64,000 nucleotides of DNA from Hippophae tibetana (taxonomy: Eukaryota; Streptophyta; Magnoliopsida; Rosales; Elaeagnaceae), in NCBI GenBank assembly GCA_037013495.1, contig CM072802.1, forward strand, positions 65,996,983 to 66,060,982, given 5' to 3'. This document shows positions 21,801-36,800 of this stretch, piece by piece; within the stretch, counting starts at the first letter, position 1, and the number at the start of each line of letters is the position of its first letter. The position numbers and the translations under genes were made by a program. The notes under the pieces were generated by a model. It did no database searches, was not told the origin of the DNA, and worked only from the letters and a program-made list of their open reading frames with translations.

Positions 21801-24800
21801 GCATGATATAAATACGATGATGACAAGGAATGCTTGTTTTGAGGTGCCACCATTGCGGGATTTGATGGGCACCTCTAACACCCCGTGAGCAAAACCATGT
21901 CAAACGATGGAATTTTGGGGTGTCGCTTTTTACACATGTTTATAATAGTATTCCATCTCGTACTAGAAAGTTTCATAATTTTATGGAGACGGGAATTATT
22001 CTTAGTTATTTTTTGAAGTCTTCGAAAAATCATGAAAAATAGATAATTCGGCCAAAATTATTATTTCTTGTTGGATGCAATTCCTTTCATCATCTAAGAT
22101 TTATTGATAACAAAATATTAGGTTTGGCACGGTAGAAATACGAAGAAGACAAGGAATCCTCGTTTTGAGGTTACAGTGTTGCGGGCATTGATAGACACCT
22201 CTAACACCCCGTGCACAAACCAATGTCAAACGATGGTATTTTGGGGCGATTTTTTTCACACATGTTTAGAATAGTATGTCATCTCTTACTGGAAAGTTTC
22301 ATGATTTTATGAAAACGGAAAGTATTTTTAGTCATTTTTCGAAGTTAAAAACTTTGGAAAATCATGAAAAATAGAAAATTCGGCCAAAATTATTATTTAT
22401 TGTTGGATGAAATTACTTTCATCATCTAAGATTTATTGATCACAAAATATTAAGTTTGGCATGATATAAATACGAAGATGGCAAGGAATGCTCGTTTTGA
22501 GGTGCCACCGTGGCGGGTATTGATGGGCACATCTAACACCCCGTGGGAAAAACCATGTCAAACAATGGAATTTTAGGGTGATGTTTTTTACACATGTTTA
22601 TAATAGTATTACATCTCGTCCTGGAAAGTTTCATAATTTGATGGTCACGGAAAGTATTGTTAGTCATTTTTTGAAATTTTCGAAAAATCATGAAAAATAG
22701 AAAATTCGGCCAAAATTATTATTTCTTGTTGGATGCAATTCCTTTCATCATCTAAGATTTATTGATCACATAATATTAGGTTTGGCACGGTAGAAATACG
22801 AAGATGACAAGGAATGCTCGTTTTAAGGTGCCACCGTTGCGGGCATTAATAGGCTCTTTTAACACCCCGTGCGTAAAACCCTGTCAAATGATGGTATTTT
22901 GGGGTGATTGGTTTCACACATGTTTAGAATAGTATGCCATCTCGTACTGGAAGGTTTCATGATTTTATGGAAAAGGAAAGTATTTTTAGTCATTTTTTAA
23001 ATTTACAAACTTCGTAAAATCATGAAAATTAGAAAATTCGGCAAAAATTAGTATTTATTGTTGGATGCAATTCCTTTCATAATCTAAGATAACAAGGAAT
23101 GCTCGTTTTCAAGTGCCACCGTTGCGGGCATTGATGGGCACCTCTAACACCCCTTGGGCAAAACCATGTCAAATGATGGAATTTTAGGGTGATGTTTTTT
23201 ACAATTGTTTAGAATAATATTCCATCTCATACTGAAATGATTCATAATTTGATGGACACGGGAAGTATTCTTGGTCATTTTCTGACCTTTTCGAAAAATC
23301 ATGAAAAATAGAAAATTTGGCCAAAATTATTATATCTTATTGGATACAGTTCCTTTTATCATCTAAGATTTATTGATCACAAAATATTAGGTTTGTCACT
23401 ATAGAAATACGAAGATGACATTGAATGCTCGTTTTAAAGTGAACCGTTGCGGGCATTAATAGGCTCCTTTAACACCATGTGCGCAAAACCATGTCAAACG
23501 ATGGTATTTTGGGGCGATTGTTTTCACACATGTTTAGAAGAGTATTCCATCTCGTACTAGAAAGTTTCATAATTTTATGGACACGGGAAGTATTCTTAGT
23601 TATTTTTTGAAGTTTCGAAAAATCATGAAAAATAGAAAATTCGGCTAAAATTATTATTTCTTGTTGAATACAATTCCTTTCATCATCTAAGATTTATTGA
23701 TCACAAAATATTAGGTTTGGCACTGTAGAAATACGAAGATGACAAGGAATGCTCGTTTTCAGGTGCCACCGTTGCGGGCATTGATGGGCACCTCTAACAC
23801 CCCTTGGGCAAAACCATGTCAAATGAGGGAATTTTAGGGTGATGTTTTTTACAATTGTTTAGAATAATATTCCATCTCATACTGAAATGATTCATAATTT
23901 GATGGACACGGGAAGTATTCTTGGTAATTTTCTAACCTTTTCGAAAAATCATGAAAAATAGAAAATTTGGCCAAAATTATTATATCTTGTTGGATACAGT
24001 TCCTTTTATCATCTAAGATTTATTGATCACAAAATATTAGGTTTGTCACTATAGAAATACGAAGATGATTGAATGCTCGTTTTAAAGTGAACCGTTGCGG
24101 GAATTAATAGGCTCCTTTAACACCCTGTGCGCAAAACCATGTCAAACGATGGTATTTTGGGGTGATTGTTTTCACACATGTTTAGAAGAGTATTCCATCT
24201 CGTACTAGAAAGTTTCATAATTTTATGGACACGGGAAGTATTCTTAGTTATTTTTTGAAGTTTCGAAAAATCATGAAAAATAGAAAATTCGGCCAAAATT
24301 ATTATTTCTTGTTGGATGCAATTCCTTTCATTATCTAAGATATATTAATCACAAAATATTAAGTTTTTCATGATATAAATACGAAGATGACAAGGAATAC
24401 TCGTTTTGAGGTGCCACCGTTGCGGGCATTGATGGGCACCTCTAACACCCCGTGGGCAAAACCATGCAAACGATGGAATTTTAGGGTGATGTTTTTTACA
24501 CATGTTTAGAATAGTATTCCATATCGTACTGGAAAGGTTCATAATTTTATGGACACGGGAAGTATTTTTAGTCATTTTTTGAATTCTTCGAAAAATCATG
24601 AAAAATAGAAAATTCGGGGAAAATTATTATATCTTGTTGGATGAAATTCCTTTCATCATCTAAGATTTATTGATCACAAAATATTAAGTTTGGCATGATA
24701 TAAATACGAAGATGACAAGGAATGCTCGTTTTGAGGTGCCACCATTGCGGGCATTGATGGGCACCTCTAAAATCCCGTGGGCAAAACCATGTTAAACAAG

Positions 24801-27800
24801 GAAATTTTATGGTGATGTTTTTTACACATGTTTAGAATAGTATTCCATCTCGTACTGGAAAGGTTCATAATTTTATGGACACGGGAAGTATTCTAAATTA
24901 TTTTTTGAAGTCTTCAAAAAATCATGAAAAATATAAAATTCGACCAAAATTATTATTTCCTGTTAGATGCAATTGCTTTTATCATCTAAGATTTATTGAT
25001 CACAAAATATTAGGTTTGACACGGTAGAAATACGAAGATGACAAGGAATGCTCGTTTTGAGGTGCCACAATTGCGGGATTTGATAGGCACATCAAACACC
25101 CCGTGGGCAAAACCATGTCAAACGATGGAATTTTAAGGTGATGTTTTTTACACATGTTTATAATAGTATTCCATCTCGTACTAGAAAGTTTCCTAATTTT
25201 ATGGACATGGGAAGTATTCTCAGTCATTTTTTGAAATCTTCGAAAAATCATGAAAAATAGAAAATTGTTCGAAAACTATTATTTCTTGTTGGATGCAATT
25301 CCTTTCATCATCTAAGATTTATTGATCACAAAATATTAGGATTGGCATGGTAGAAATACGAAGATGACAAGGAATGCTCGATTTGAGGTGCCACCGTTGC
25401 GGGCATTGATAGACACCTCTAACACCCCGTGCGCAAAACAATATCAAACGATGGTATTTTAAGGCGATTGTTTTCACACATGTTTAGAATAGTATGTCAT
25501 CTCGTACTCGAAAGTTTCATGATTTTATGGAAAGGGAAAGTATTTTTAGTCATTTTTTAAATTAAGAAACTTTGGAAAATCATGAAAAATAGAAAATTCG
25601 GCCAAAATTATTATTTATTGTTGGATGCAATTCCTTTCATCATCTAAGATTTATTAATCACAAAATATTAAGTTTGTCATGATATAAATACGAAGATGAC
25701 AAGGAAAACTCGTTTTGAGGAGCCACCGTTGCGGGAATTGATGGGCACCTCTAACACCCCGTGGGAAAAACCATGTCAAATGATGGAATTTTAGGGTGAT
25801 GGTTTTACACATGTTTAGAATAGTATTCCATCTCATCCTAGAAAGTTTCATAATTTGATGGACACGGGAATTATTCTTAGTCATTTTTTGAAATTTTCGA
25901 AAAATAATGAAAAATAGAAAAGTCGGCCAAAATTATTATTTCTTGTTGGATGCAATTCCTTTCATTATCTAAGATTTATTGATCACATAATATTAGGTTT
26001 GGCACTTTAGAAATACGAAGATGACAAGGAATGCTCGTTTTAAGGTGCCACTGTTGCAGGCATTAATAGGCTCATTTAAAACCCCGTGCGTAAAACCATG
26101 TCAAATAATGGTATTTTGGGGCGATTGTTTTCACACATGTTTAGAATAGTATGCCATCTCGTACTGGAAGGTTTCATGATTTTATGGAAACGGATAGTAT
26201 TTTTAGTCATTGTTTAAATTTACAAACTTCGGAAAATCATGAAAAATAGAAAATTCGGCCAAAATTATTATTTATTGTTGCATGCAATTCCTTTCATCAT
26301 CTAAGAATTATTAATCACAAAATATTAAGTTTATCATGATATTAAAGTGAAGATGACAAGGAATACTATTTTTTAGATGCCACCATTGCGGGCATTGATG
26401 GGCACCTCTAACACCCCTTGGGCAAAACCATGTCAAACGATTGAATGTTTGGGTGACTTTTTTTACAATTGTTTAGAATAATATTCCATGTCGTAGTGGA
26501 ATGTTTCATAATTTGATGGACACTGGAAGTATTCTTGGTCATTTTCTGACATTTTCGAAAAATCATGAAAAACGGAAAATTCGTCCAAAATTATTATTTC
26601 TTGTTGGAAGCAATTCCTTTAATCATTTAAGATTTATTGATCACAAAATATTAGGTTTGTCACTGTAGAAATACGAAGATGACAAGGAATGCTCGTTCTA
26701 AAGTGAACCTTTGCGGGCATTAATAGGCTCCTTTAACACCCCGTGCGCAAAACCATGTCAAACGATAGTATTTTGGGGCGATTGTTTTCACACATGTTTA
26801 GAATAGTATTCCATCTCGTACTGGAAAGTTTCATAATTTTATGGACACGGGAAGTATTCTTAGTTATTTTTTGAAGTTTCGAAAAATCATGAAAAATAGA
26901 AAATTCGGCTAAAATTATTATTTCTTGTTGAATACAATTCCTTTCATCATCTAAGATTTATTGATCACAAAATATTAGGTTTGGCACTGTAGAAATACGA
27001 AGATGACATGGAATGCTCGTTTTCATGTGCCACCGTTGCGGGCAATGATGGGCACCTCTAACAGCCCGTGGGCAAAAAAATGTCAAAAGATGGAATTTTA
27101 GGGTGATGATTTTTACACAAGTTTAGAATAGTATTCCATCTCGTACTGGAAATGTTCATAATTTTATGGACACGGGAAGTATTCTTAATTATTTTTTGAA
27201 GTCTTCAAAAAATCATGAAAAATAGAAAATTCGGCCAAAATTATTATTTTCTTTTGGATGCAATTCCTTTCATTGTCTAAGATTTATTGATCACAAAATA
27301 TTAAGTTTGGCATGATATAAATACGAAGATGACAAGGAATGCTCGTTTTGAGGTGCCACCATTGCGGGCATTGATAGGCACCTCTAACACCCCGTGGGAA
27401 AAACCATGTCAAACGATGGAATTTTAGGGTGATGTTTTTCACACAAGTTTAGAATAGTATTCCATCTCGTCCTGGAAAGTTTCATAATTTGATGGACACG
27501 GGAAGTATTCTTAGTTATTTTTTGAAGTGTTCGAAAAATCATTGAAAATAGAAAAATCGGCCAAAATTATTATTTCTTGTTGGATGCAATTCCTTTCATC
27601 ATCTAAGATTTATTGATCACAAATTATTATGTTTAGCACGGTAGAAATACGAAGATGACAAGGAATGCTCGTTTTAAGGTGCCACCGTTGCGGGCATTAA
27701 TAGGCACCTTATACATCCCGTGGGCAAAACCATGTCAAACGATGATATTTTGGAGCGATTGTTTTCACATATGTTAAGAATAGTATTCTATCTTGTACTC

Positions 27801-30800
27801 GTAAGTTTCATGATTTTATGGACACGGAAAGTATTTTTAGTCATTTTTTGAAGTCACAAATTTCGGAAAATCATAAAAAATAGAAAATTGGGCCAAAACT
27901 ATTGTTTCTTGTTAGATGCAATTCCTTTCATCATATAAGATTTATTGATAACAAAATATTATGTTTGGCACGGTATACATATGAAAATTACAAGGAATGC
28001 TCATTTTGAGGTGCCCCCGATGCGGGCATTTATGGGCACCTCTAACACCCCGTGGGCAAAACCATGTCAAACGATTGAATTTGAGGGCGATTTTTTTAAA
28101 CATGTTTAGAATAGTATGTAATCTCTTACTGGAAAGTTTCATGATTTTATGGAAATGGAAAGTATTTTTAGTCATTTTTTGAAGTCTTCGAAAAATCATG
28201 AAAAATAGAAAATTCGGCCAAAATTATTATTTATTGTTGGATGCAATTCCTTTCATCATCTAAGATTTATTGATAACAAAATATTATGTTGGGCATGATA
28301 TAAATACGAAGATGACAAGGAATGCTCGTTTTGAGGTGCCACCATTGCGGGCATTGATAGGCACCTCTAACACCCCGTCGGCAAAACCATGTCAAACGAT
28401 GGAATTTTAGGCTGATGTTTTTTACACATGTTTAGAATAGTATTCCATCTCGTACTGGAAAGTTTCATAATTTGATGGACAGGGGAAGTATTCTTAGTCA
28501 TTTTTTGAAATTTTCGAAAAATCATGAAAAATAGAAAATTCGGCCAAAATTATTATTTCTTGTTGGATGCAATTCCTTTCATCATCTAAGATTTATTGAT
28601 CACAAAATATTAGGTTTTGCACGGTAGAAATACGAAGATGACAATGAATGCTCGTTTTTAGGTGCCACCGTTGTGGGCATTGATAGACACCTCAAACACC
28701 CCGTGCGCAAAACAATGTCAAGCTATGGTATTTTGGGGCGATTGTTTTCACACATGTTTAGAATTGTATTTCATCTCCTATTCGAAAGTTTCATGATTTT
28801 ATGGACACGGGTAGTATTTTTAGTCATTTTTTGAAGTTACAAACTTCGGAAAATCATGAAAAATAGAAACTTCTAGCAAAATTATTATTTCTTGTTGGAT
28901 GAAATTCCGTCGTTTATCTAAGATTTGTTGATCACAAAATATTAGGTTTGGCATGGTAGAAATACGAAGTTGACAAGGAATGATCGTTTTAAGGTGCCAC
29001 CTTTGCGGGCATTGATGGGCACCTCTAACACTCCGTTGGCAAAACCATGTCAAACGATGGAATTTTGGGGCGATGTTTTACACAAATATTAATAATAATA
29101 TTTCATCTCGCACTGGAAATTGTCATGATTTTACGGACACGGGAAGTATTCTTAGTCATTTTTTTGAAGTCACAAACTTCGGAAAATCATGAAAAGTAGA
29201 AAATTCGGCCAAAACTATTGGTTCTTATTGGATGCAATTGCTTTCATCATCTAAGATTTATTGATCACAAAATATTAGGTTTGGCACGATTGAAATACGA
29301 AGATGACAAGGAATGCTCGTTTGGAGGTGCCACCGTTGCGGGCATTGATAGGCACATCTAACACCCCGTGGGCAAAACCATCTCAAACGATGGAATTATA
29401 AGGCGATTTTTTTCACACGTGTTTAGAATAGCATTCCATCTTGTACTGGAAAGTTCATGATTTTATGGACACTCGAAGTATTTTTAGTCATTTTTTGAAG
29501 TTACAAATTTCAAAAAATCATAAAAAATAGAAAATTCGACCAAAACTATTGGTTCTTGTTGGATGCAATTCCTTTCATCATATAAGCTTTATTGATCATA
29601 AAATATTAGGTTTGGCATGGTATAAATACGAAGATGACAAGCAATGCTCGTTTTGAGGTGCCACCGTTGCGGGCATTAATAGGGACCTCTAACACCCTGT
29701 GGGCAAAAACCATGTCAAACGAAGGTATTTTGGGGCGATTATTTTCACACATGTTTAGAATAGTATTCCATCTCGTACTGGAAAGTTTCATGATTTTATG
29801 GACACGGGAAGTATTTTTAGTCATGTTTTTGAAGTCACAAACTTCGGAAAATCTTGAAAAATAGAAATTTCTGCCAAAACTATTTGTTCTTGTTGGATGC
29901 AATTCCTTTCATCATCAAAGATTTATTGATCACAAAATATTAGGTTTGGCATGGTATAAATACGAATATGACAAGCAATGCTCGTTTTGAGGTGCCACCA
30001 TTGCGTGCATTGATGGACACCTCTAACACCCCGTGGGCAAAACCATGTCAAACAATGGTATTTTGGGGCAATTATTTTCCCACATGTTTAGAATAGTATT
30101 CCATCTCGTACTCGAAAGTTTCATGATTTTATGGACAAGGGAAGTATTTTTAGTCATTTTTTTGAAGTCACAAACTTCGGTAAATCATGAAAAATAGAAA
30201 TTTCTGCCAAAACTATTGGTTCTTGTTGGATGAAATTCCTTTAATCATATAAGATTTATTGATCACAAAATATTAGGTTTGGCACCATAGAAATACAAAG
30301 ATGAAAAGGAATGCTCGTTTTGAGGTGTCACCGTTGCAGGCATTGATAGGCTCCTTTAACAACCCCGTGGGCAAAACCATCTCAAATGATGGAATTATAG
30401 GGTGATTTTTTTCACACATGTTTAGAATATTATGTCATCTAGTACTGGAAATTTCATGATTTTATGGACACGGGGAGTATTTTTAGTCATTTTTTGAAGT
30501 CACAAATTTCGAAAAATCTTGAAAAATAGAAAATTCGACCAAAACTATTGATTCTTGTTGGATGAAATTCCTTTCATCATCTAAGATTTATAGATCACAA
30601 AATATTAGGGTTGGCATGGTATAAATACGAAGATGACAAGCAATGGTCGTTTTGAGGTGTCACCGTTGCGGGCATTAATGGGGACCTCTAACACCCCGTG
30701 GGCAAAACCATGTCAAAAGATGGAATTTTTGTGCGATATTTTGCACACATATTTAGAATAATATTCCATCTCGTACTGGAAAGTTCATGATTTTATGGAC

Positions 30801-33800
30801 ACGGGAAGTATTTTTAGTCATTTTTTGAAGTCTTCGGAAAATCATGAAAAATAGAAATTCGGCCAAAACTCTTGGTTCTTGTTGGATGCAATTCCTCTCA
30901 TCATCTAAGATTTATTGATCACAAAATATTAGGTTTTGCATGTTATAAATACGAACATGACAAGGAATGCTCGTTTTGAGGTGCCATCGTTGCGGGCATT
31001 GATGGGCACCTCTAACACCCCGTGGGCAAAAACCATGCCAAACGATAGAATTACAGGGCGATTTTTTTCACACATGTTTAGAATAGTATTCCATCTCGTA
31101 CTGGAAAGTTTCATGATTTTATGGACACGAGAAGTATTTTTTGTCATTTTTTGAAGTTTTCGAAAAATCATGAAAAATAGAAATTCGGCCAAAACTCTAG
31201 GTACTTGTTGGATGCAATTCATATCATCATCTAAGATTTATAGATCACAAAATATTATGGTTGGCATGGTATAAATACGAAGATGACAAAGAATGCTCGT
31301 TTTGAGGTGCCACCGCTGCGGGCATTGATAGGCACCTCTAACACCCCGTGGGCAAAACCATGTCAAACGATGGAATTTTAGGGCGATTTTTTTCACACAT
31401 GTTTAGAATAAAATGTCATCTTGTACTAGAAAGTTCATCATTTTATGGACACGGGAAGTATTTTTAGTCATTTTTTGAAGTTACAAATTTCGGAAAATCA
31501 TAAAAAATAGAAAATTCGGCCAAAACTATTGATTCTTGTTGGATGAAATTCCTTTCATCATCTAAGATTTATAGATCACAAAATATTAGGGTTGGCATGG
31601 TATAAATACGAAGATGACAAGCAATGGTCGTTTTGAGGTGTCACCGTTGCGGGCATTAATGGGGACCTCTAACACCCCGTGGGCAAAACCATGTGAAAAG
31701 ATGGAATTTTTGTGCGATATTTTGCACACATATTTAGAATAATATTCCATCTCGTACTGGAAAGTTCATGATTTTATGGACACGGGAAGTATTTTTAGTC
31801 ATTTTTTGAAGTCTTCGGAAAATCATGAAAAATAGAAATTCGGCCAAAACTCTTGGTTCTTGTTGGATGCAATTCCTTTCATCATCTAAGATCTATTGAA
31901 CACAAAATATTAGGTTTTGCATGTTATAAATACGAACATGACAAGGAATGTTCGTTTTGAGGTGTCATAGTTGCGAGCATTGATAGGCACCTCGAATACC
32001 CCGTGGGCAAAACCATGCCAAACGATAGAATTTTGGGGCGATGTTTTGCACACATATTTATAATAATATTTCATCTCGTACTCGGAAGTTCATGATTTTA
32101 TGTACACGGGAAGTATTTTTAGTCATTTTTTGAAGTCACAAATTTCGAAAAATAATGAAAAATAGAAAATTCGGCCAAAATTATTATTTCTTGTTGGATG
32201 CAATTCCTTTCATCATCTAAGATTTATTGATCACAAAATATTAGGTTTGGCATGGTAGAAATACGAAGATGACAACGAATGCTTGTTTTGAGGTGCCACC
32301 GTTGCGGGCATAGATAGACACCTCGAACACCCCGTGCGCAAAACAATGTCAAACGATGGTATTTTGGGGCGATTGTTTTCACACATGTTTAGAATAGTAT
32401 GCCATCTCGTACGTGGAAAGTTTCATGATTTTATGGACACGGGGAGTATTTTTAGTCATTTTTTGAAGTCTTCGAAAAATCATGAAAAATATGAAATTCG
32501 GCCAATATTATTATTTCTTCTTGGATGCAATTCCTTTTATCATCTAATATTAATTGATCACAAAATATTAGGTTTGGCATGATAGAAATACGAAGAGGAC
32601 AAGGAATGCTCGTTTTTAGGTGTCATAGTCGCGAGCATTGATAGGAACCTCTAACACGTATGCAAAACCATGTCAAACGATGGAATTTTGGGGCGATGTT
32701 TTGGACATATATTTAGAATAATATTCCATCTCGTACTAGAAGGTTCATTATTTTATGGATACGGGAAGTATATTTAGTCATTTTTTAAAGTCTTTGAAAA
32801 ATCATGAAAAATAGAAATTCGGCCAAAACTCTTGGTTCTTGTTGGATGCAATTCCTCTCATCATCTAAGATTTATTGATCACAAAATATTAGGTTTTGCA
32901 TGTTATAAATACGAACATGACAAGGAATGCTCGTTTTGAGGTGCCATCGTTGCGGGCATTGATGGGCACCTCTAACACCCCGTGGGCAAAAACCATGCCA
33001 AACGATAGAATTACAGGGCGATTTTTTTCACACATGTTTAGAATAGTATTCCATCTCGTACTGGAAAGTTTCATGATTTTATGGACACGGGAAGTATTTT
33101 TTGTCATTTTTTGAAGTTTTCGAAAAATCATGAAAAATAGAAATTCGGCCAAAACTCTAGGTACTTGTTGGATGCAATTCATATCATCATCTAAGATTTA
33201 TAGATCACAAAATATTATGGTTGGCATGGTATAAATACGAAGATGACAAAGAATGCTCGTTTTGAGGTGCCACCGCTGCGGGCATTGATAGGCACCTCTA
33301 ACACCCCGTGGGCAAAACCATGTCAAACGATGGAATTTTAGGGCGATTTTTTTCACACATGTTTAGAATAAAATGTCATCTTGTACTAGAAAGTTCATCA
33401 TTTTATGGACACGGGAAGTATTTTTAGTCATTTTTTGAAGTTACAAATTTCGGAAAATCATAAAAAATAGAAAATTCGGCCAAAACTATTGATTCTTGTT
33501 GGATGAAATTCCTTTCATCATCTAAGATTTATAGATCACAAAATATTAGGGTTGGCATGGTATAAATACGAAGATGACAAGCAATGGTCGTTTTGAGGTG
33601 TCACCGTTGCGGGCATTAATGGGGACCTCTAACACCCCGTGGGCAAAACCATGTCAAAAGATGGAATTTTTGTGCGATATTTTGCACACATATTTAGAAT
33701 AATATTCCATCTCGTACTGGAAAGTTCATGATTTTATGGACACGGGAAGTATTTTTAGTCATTTTTTGAAGTCTTCGGAAAATCATGAAAAATAGAAATT

Positions 33801-36800
33801 CGGCCAAAACTCTTGGTTCTTGTTGGATGCAATTACTTTCATCATCTAAGATTTATTGATCACAAAATATTAGGTTTTTCATGGTATAAATAAGAACATG
33901 ACAAGGAATGCTTGTTTTGAGGTGCCACCGTTGCGGGTATTGATGGGTACCTCTAACACCCCATAGGCAAAACCATGTCAAACAACGAAATTTTAGGGCA
34001 ATTTTTTTTACACAAGTTTAGAATAGTATTCCATCTCGTACTGGAAAGTTTCATGATTTTATGAAACGGGAAGTAATTTTAGTCATTTTTTGAAGTCTTC
34101 GAAAAATCATGAAAAATATAAAATTCCACCAAAATTATTATTTCATGTTAGATGCAATTCCTTTCATCGTCTAATATTAATTGATCACAAAATATTAGGT
34201 TTGGCACGGTAGAAATATGAAGATGACAAGGAATGCTCGTTTTGAGGTGTCATAATTGCGAGCATTGATAGGCACCTCTAACACCCCGTAGGAAAAACCA
34301 TGTCAAACGATAGAATTTTGGGGCGATGTTTTTTACACATGTTTAGAATAGTATTCCATCTCGTACTGGAAAGTTTCATGATTTTATGGAAATGGGAAGT
34401 ATTTTTAGTCATTTTTTTAAGTCTTCGAAAATTCCTGAAAAATAGAAAATTCGGCCAATATTATTATTTCTTGTTGGATGAAATTCCTTTTATCATCAAA
34501 TATTAATTGATCACAAAATATTAGGTTTGCACGGTAGAAATACCAAGAGGACAAGGAATGCTCGTTTTGGGGTGTCATAGTTGCGAGCATTGATAGGAAC
34601 CTCTAACACCCCGTGGGTAAAACCTTGTCAAACGATGGAATTTTGGGGCGATGTTTTGGACACATATTTAGAATAATATTCCCTCTCGTACTGGAAAGTT
34701 CATGATTTTATGGACACGGGAAGTATATTTAGTCATTTTTTGAAGTCTTCGAAAAATCATTAAAAATAGAAAATACGGCCAAAATTATTATTTCTTGTTG
34801 GATGCAATTTCTTTCATCATCTAAGATTTATTGATCACAAAATATTAGGCTTGTCACGGTAGAAATACGAAGATGACAAGGAATGCTCGTTTTGAGGTGC
34901 CACTGTTGTGGGCAATGAAAGGCACCTCTAACACCGTGTGCAAAACCATGTCAAACGATCGTAATTTGGGGCGATTATTTTCACACATGTTTAGAATATT
35001 ATTCCATCTCGTACTCGAAAGTGTCATGATTTTACGGACACGGGAAGTATTCTTAGTCATTTTTTTGAAGTCACAAACTTCGGAAAATCATGAAAAATAG
35101 AAAATTCGGCCAAAACTATTGGTTCTTATTGGATGCAATTGCTTTCATCATCTAAGATTTATTGATCACAAAATATTAGGTTTGGCACGGTAGAAATACG
35201 AAGATGACAAGGAATGCTCGTTTTGAGGTGCCACTGTTGCGGGCATTGATTGGCACCTCTAACACCCCGTGGGCAAAACCATGTCAAACGAGGGAATTTA
35301 GGGCAATTTTTTGCACACATGTTTAAAATAGTATGCCATCTCGTACTGGAAAGTTCATGCTTTTATGGACACGGGAAGTATATTTAGTCATTTTTTGAAG
35401 TCTTCGAAAAATCATGAAAAATAGAAAATACGGCCAAAATTATTATTTCTTGTTGGATGCAATTGCTTTCATCATCTAAGATTTATTGATCACAAAATAT
35501 TAGGTTCGTCACGGTAGAAATACGAAGATCACAAGGAATACTCGTTTTGAGGTGCCACCGTTGTGGGCATTGAAAGGAACATCTAACATCGTGTGCAAAA
35601 CCATGTCAAACGATGGTATTTTGAGGTGATTGTTTTTACACATGTTTAGAATAGTATTCCATCTCTTACTAGAAATTTTCATGATTTTATCGATACGGGA
35701 AGTATTTTTAGTCATTTTTTGAATTCACAAACTTCGGAATATCATGAAAAATAGAAATTTCGGCCAAAATTATTGATTCTTGTTGGATGCAATTCCTTTC
35801 ATCATCTATGATTTATTAATCACAAAATATTAGGTTTGGCACAGTATAAATACGAAGATCGCAAGGAATGCCCAGTTTGAGGTGCCACCGTTGCGGGCAT
35901 TGATGGGCACGTCTAACACCCCTTGGCCAAAACCATGTCAAACAATGGAATTTTAGGGCAATTTTTTTCACACATGTTTAGAATAATATTCCATCTCGTA
36001 CTGGAAAGTTCATGATTTTATGCACACGGGAAGTATTTTTAGTCATTTTTTGAAGTGACAAACATTGGAAAATCATGAAAATAGAAAATTCGGTGAAAAC
36101 TATTCGTTCTTGTTGGATGCAATTCCTTTCATCATCTAAGATTTATTGATCACAAAATATTAGGTTTGGCATGGTATAAATATGAAGATGATAAAGAATG
36201 CTCATTTTGAGGTGCCACCGTTGCGGGCATTGATAGGCACCTCTAACACTCTGTGGGCAAAACAATATCAAACGATGGAATTTTGGGGCGATGATTTGCA
36301 CACATATTTATAATAAAATTCCATCTCTCAGTGGATAGTTTCATGATTTTATGGGCAAGGGAAGTATTTTTAGTCATTTTTTGAAGTGACAAACTTCGGA
36401 AAATCATAAAAAATAGAAAATTCGGCCAACACTATTGGTTCTTGCTGGATGCAATTCCTTTCAACATCTAAGATTTATTGATCACAAAATATTAGGTTTG
36501 GCACGGTAGAAATATGAAAATAACAAGGAATGCTCATTTTGAGGTGCCACCGTTGCGGGGATTGATGGGCACCTCTAACACCCTGTGGGAAAAACCATCT
36601 CAAAAAATGGAATTACAGGGCGATTTTTTTCACACATGTTTAGAATAGTATGCGATCTTGTACTGGAAAGATTCATGATTTTATGACCCGGGAAGTATTT
36701 TTAGTTATTTTTTGAAGTCTTTGAAAAATCATGAAAAATAGAAAATTCGGCCAAAATTATTATTTCTTGTTGGATGCAATTCCTTTCATCATCTAATATT

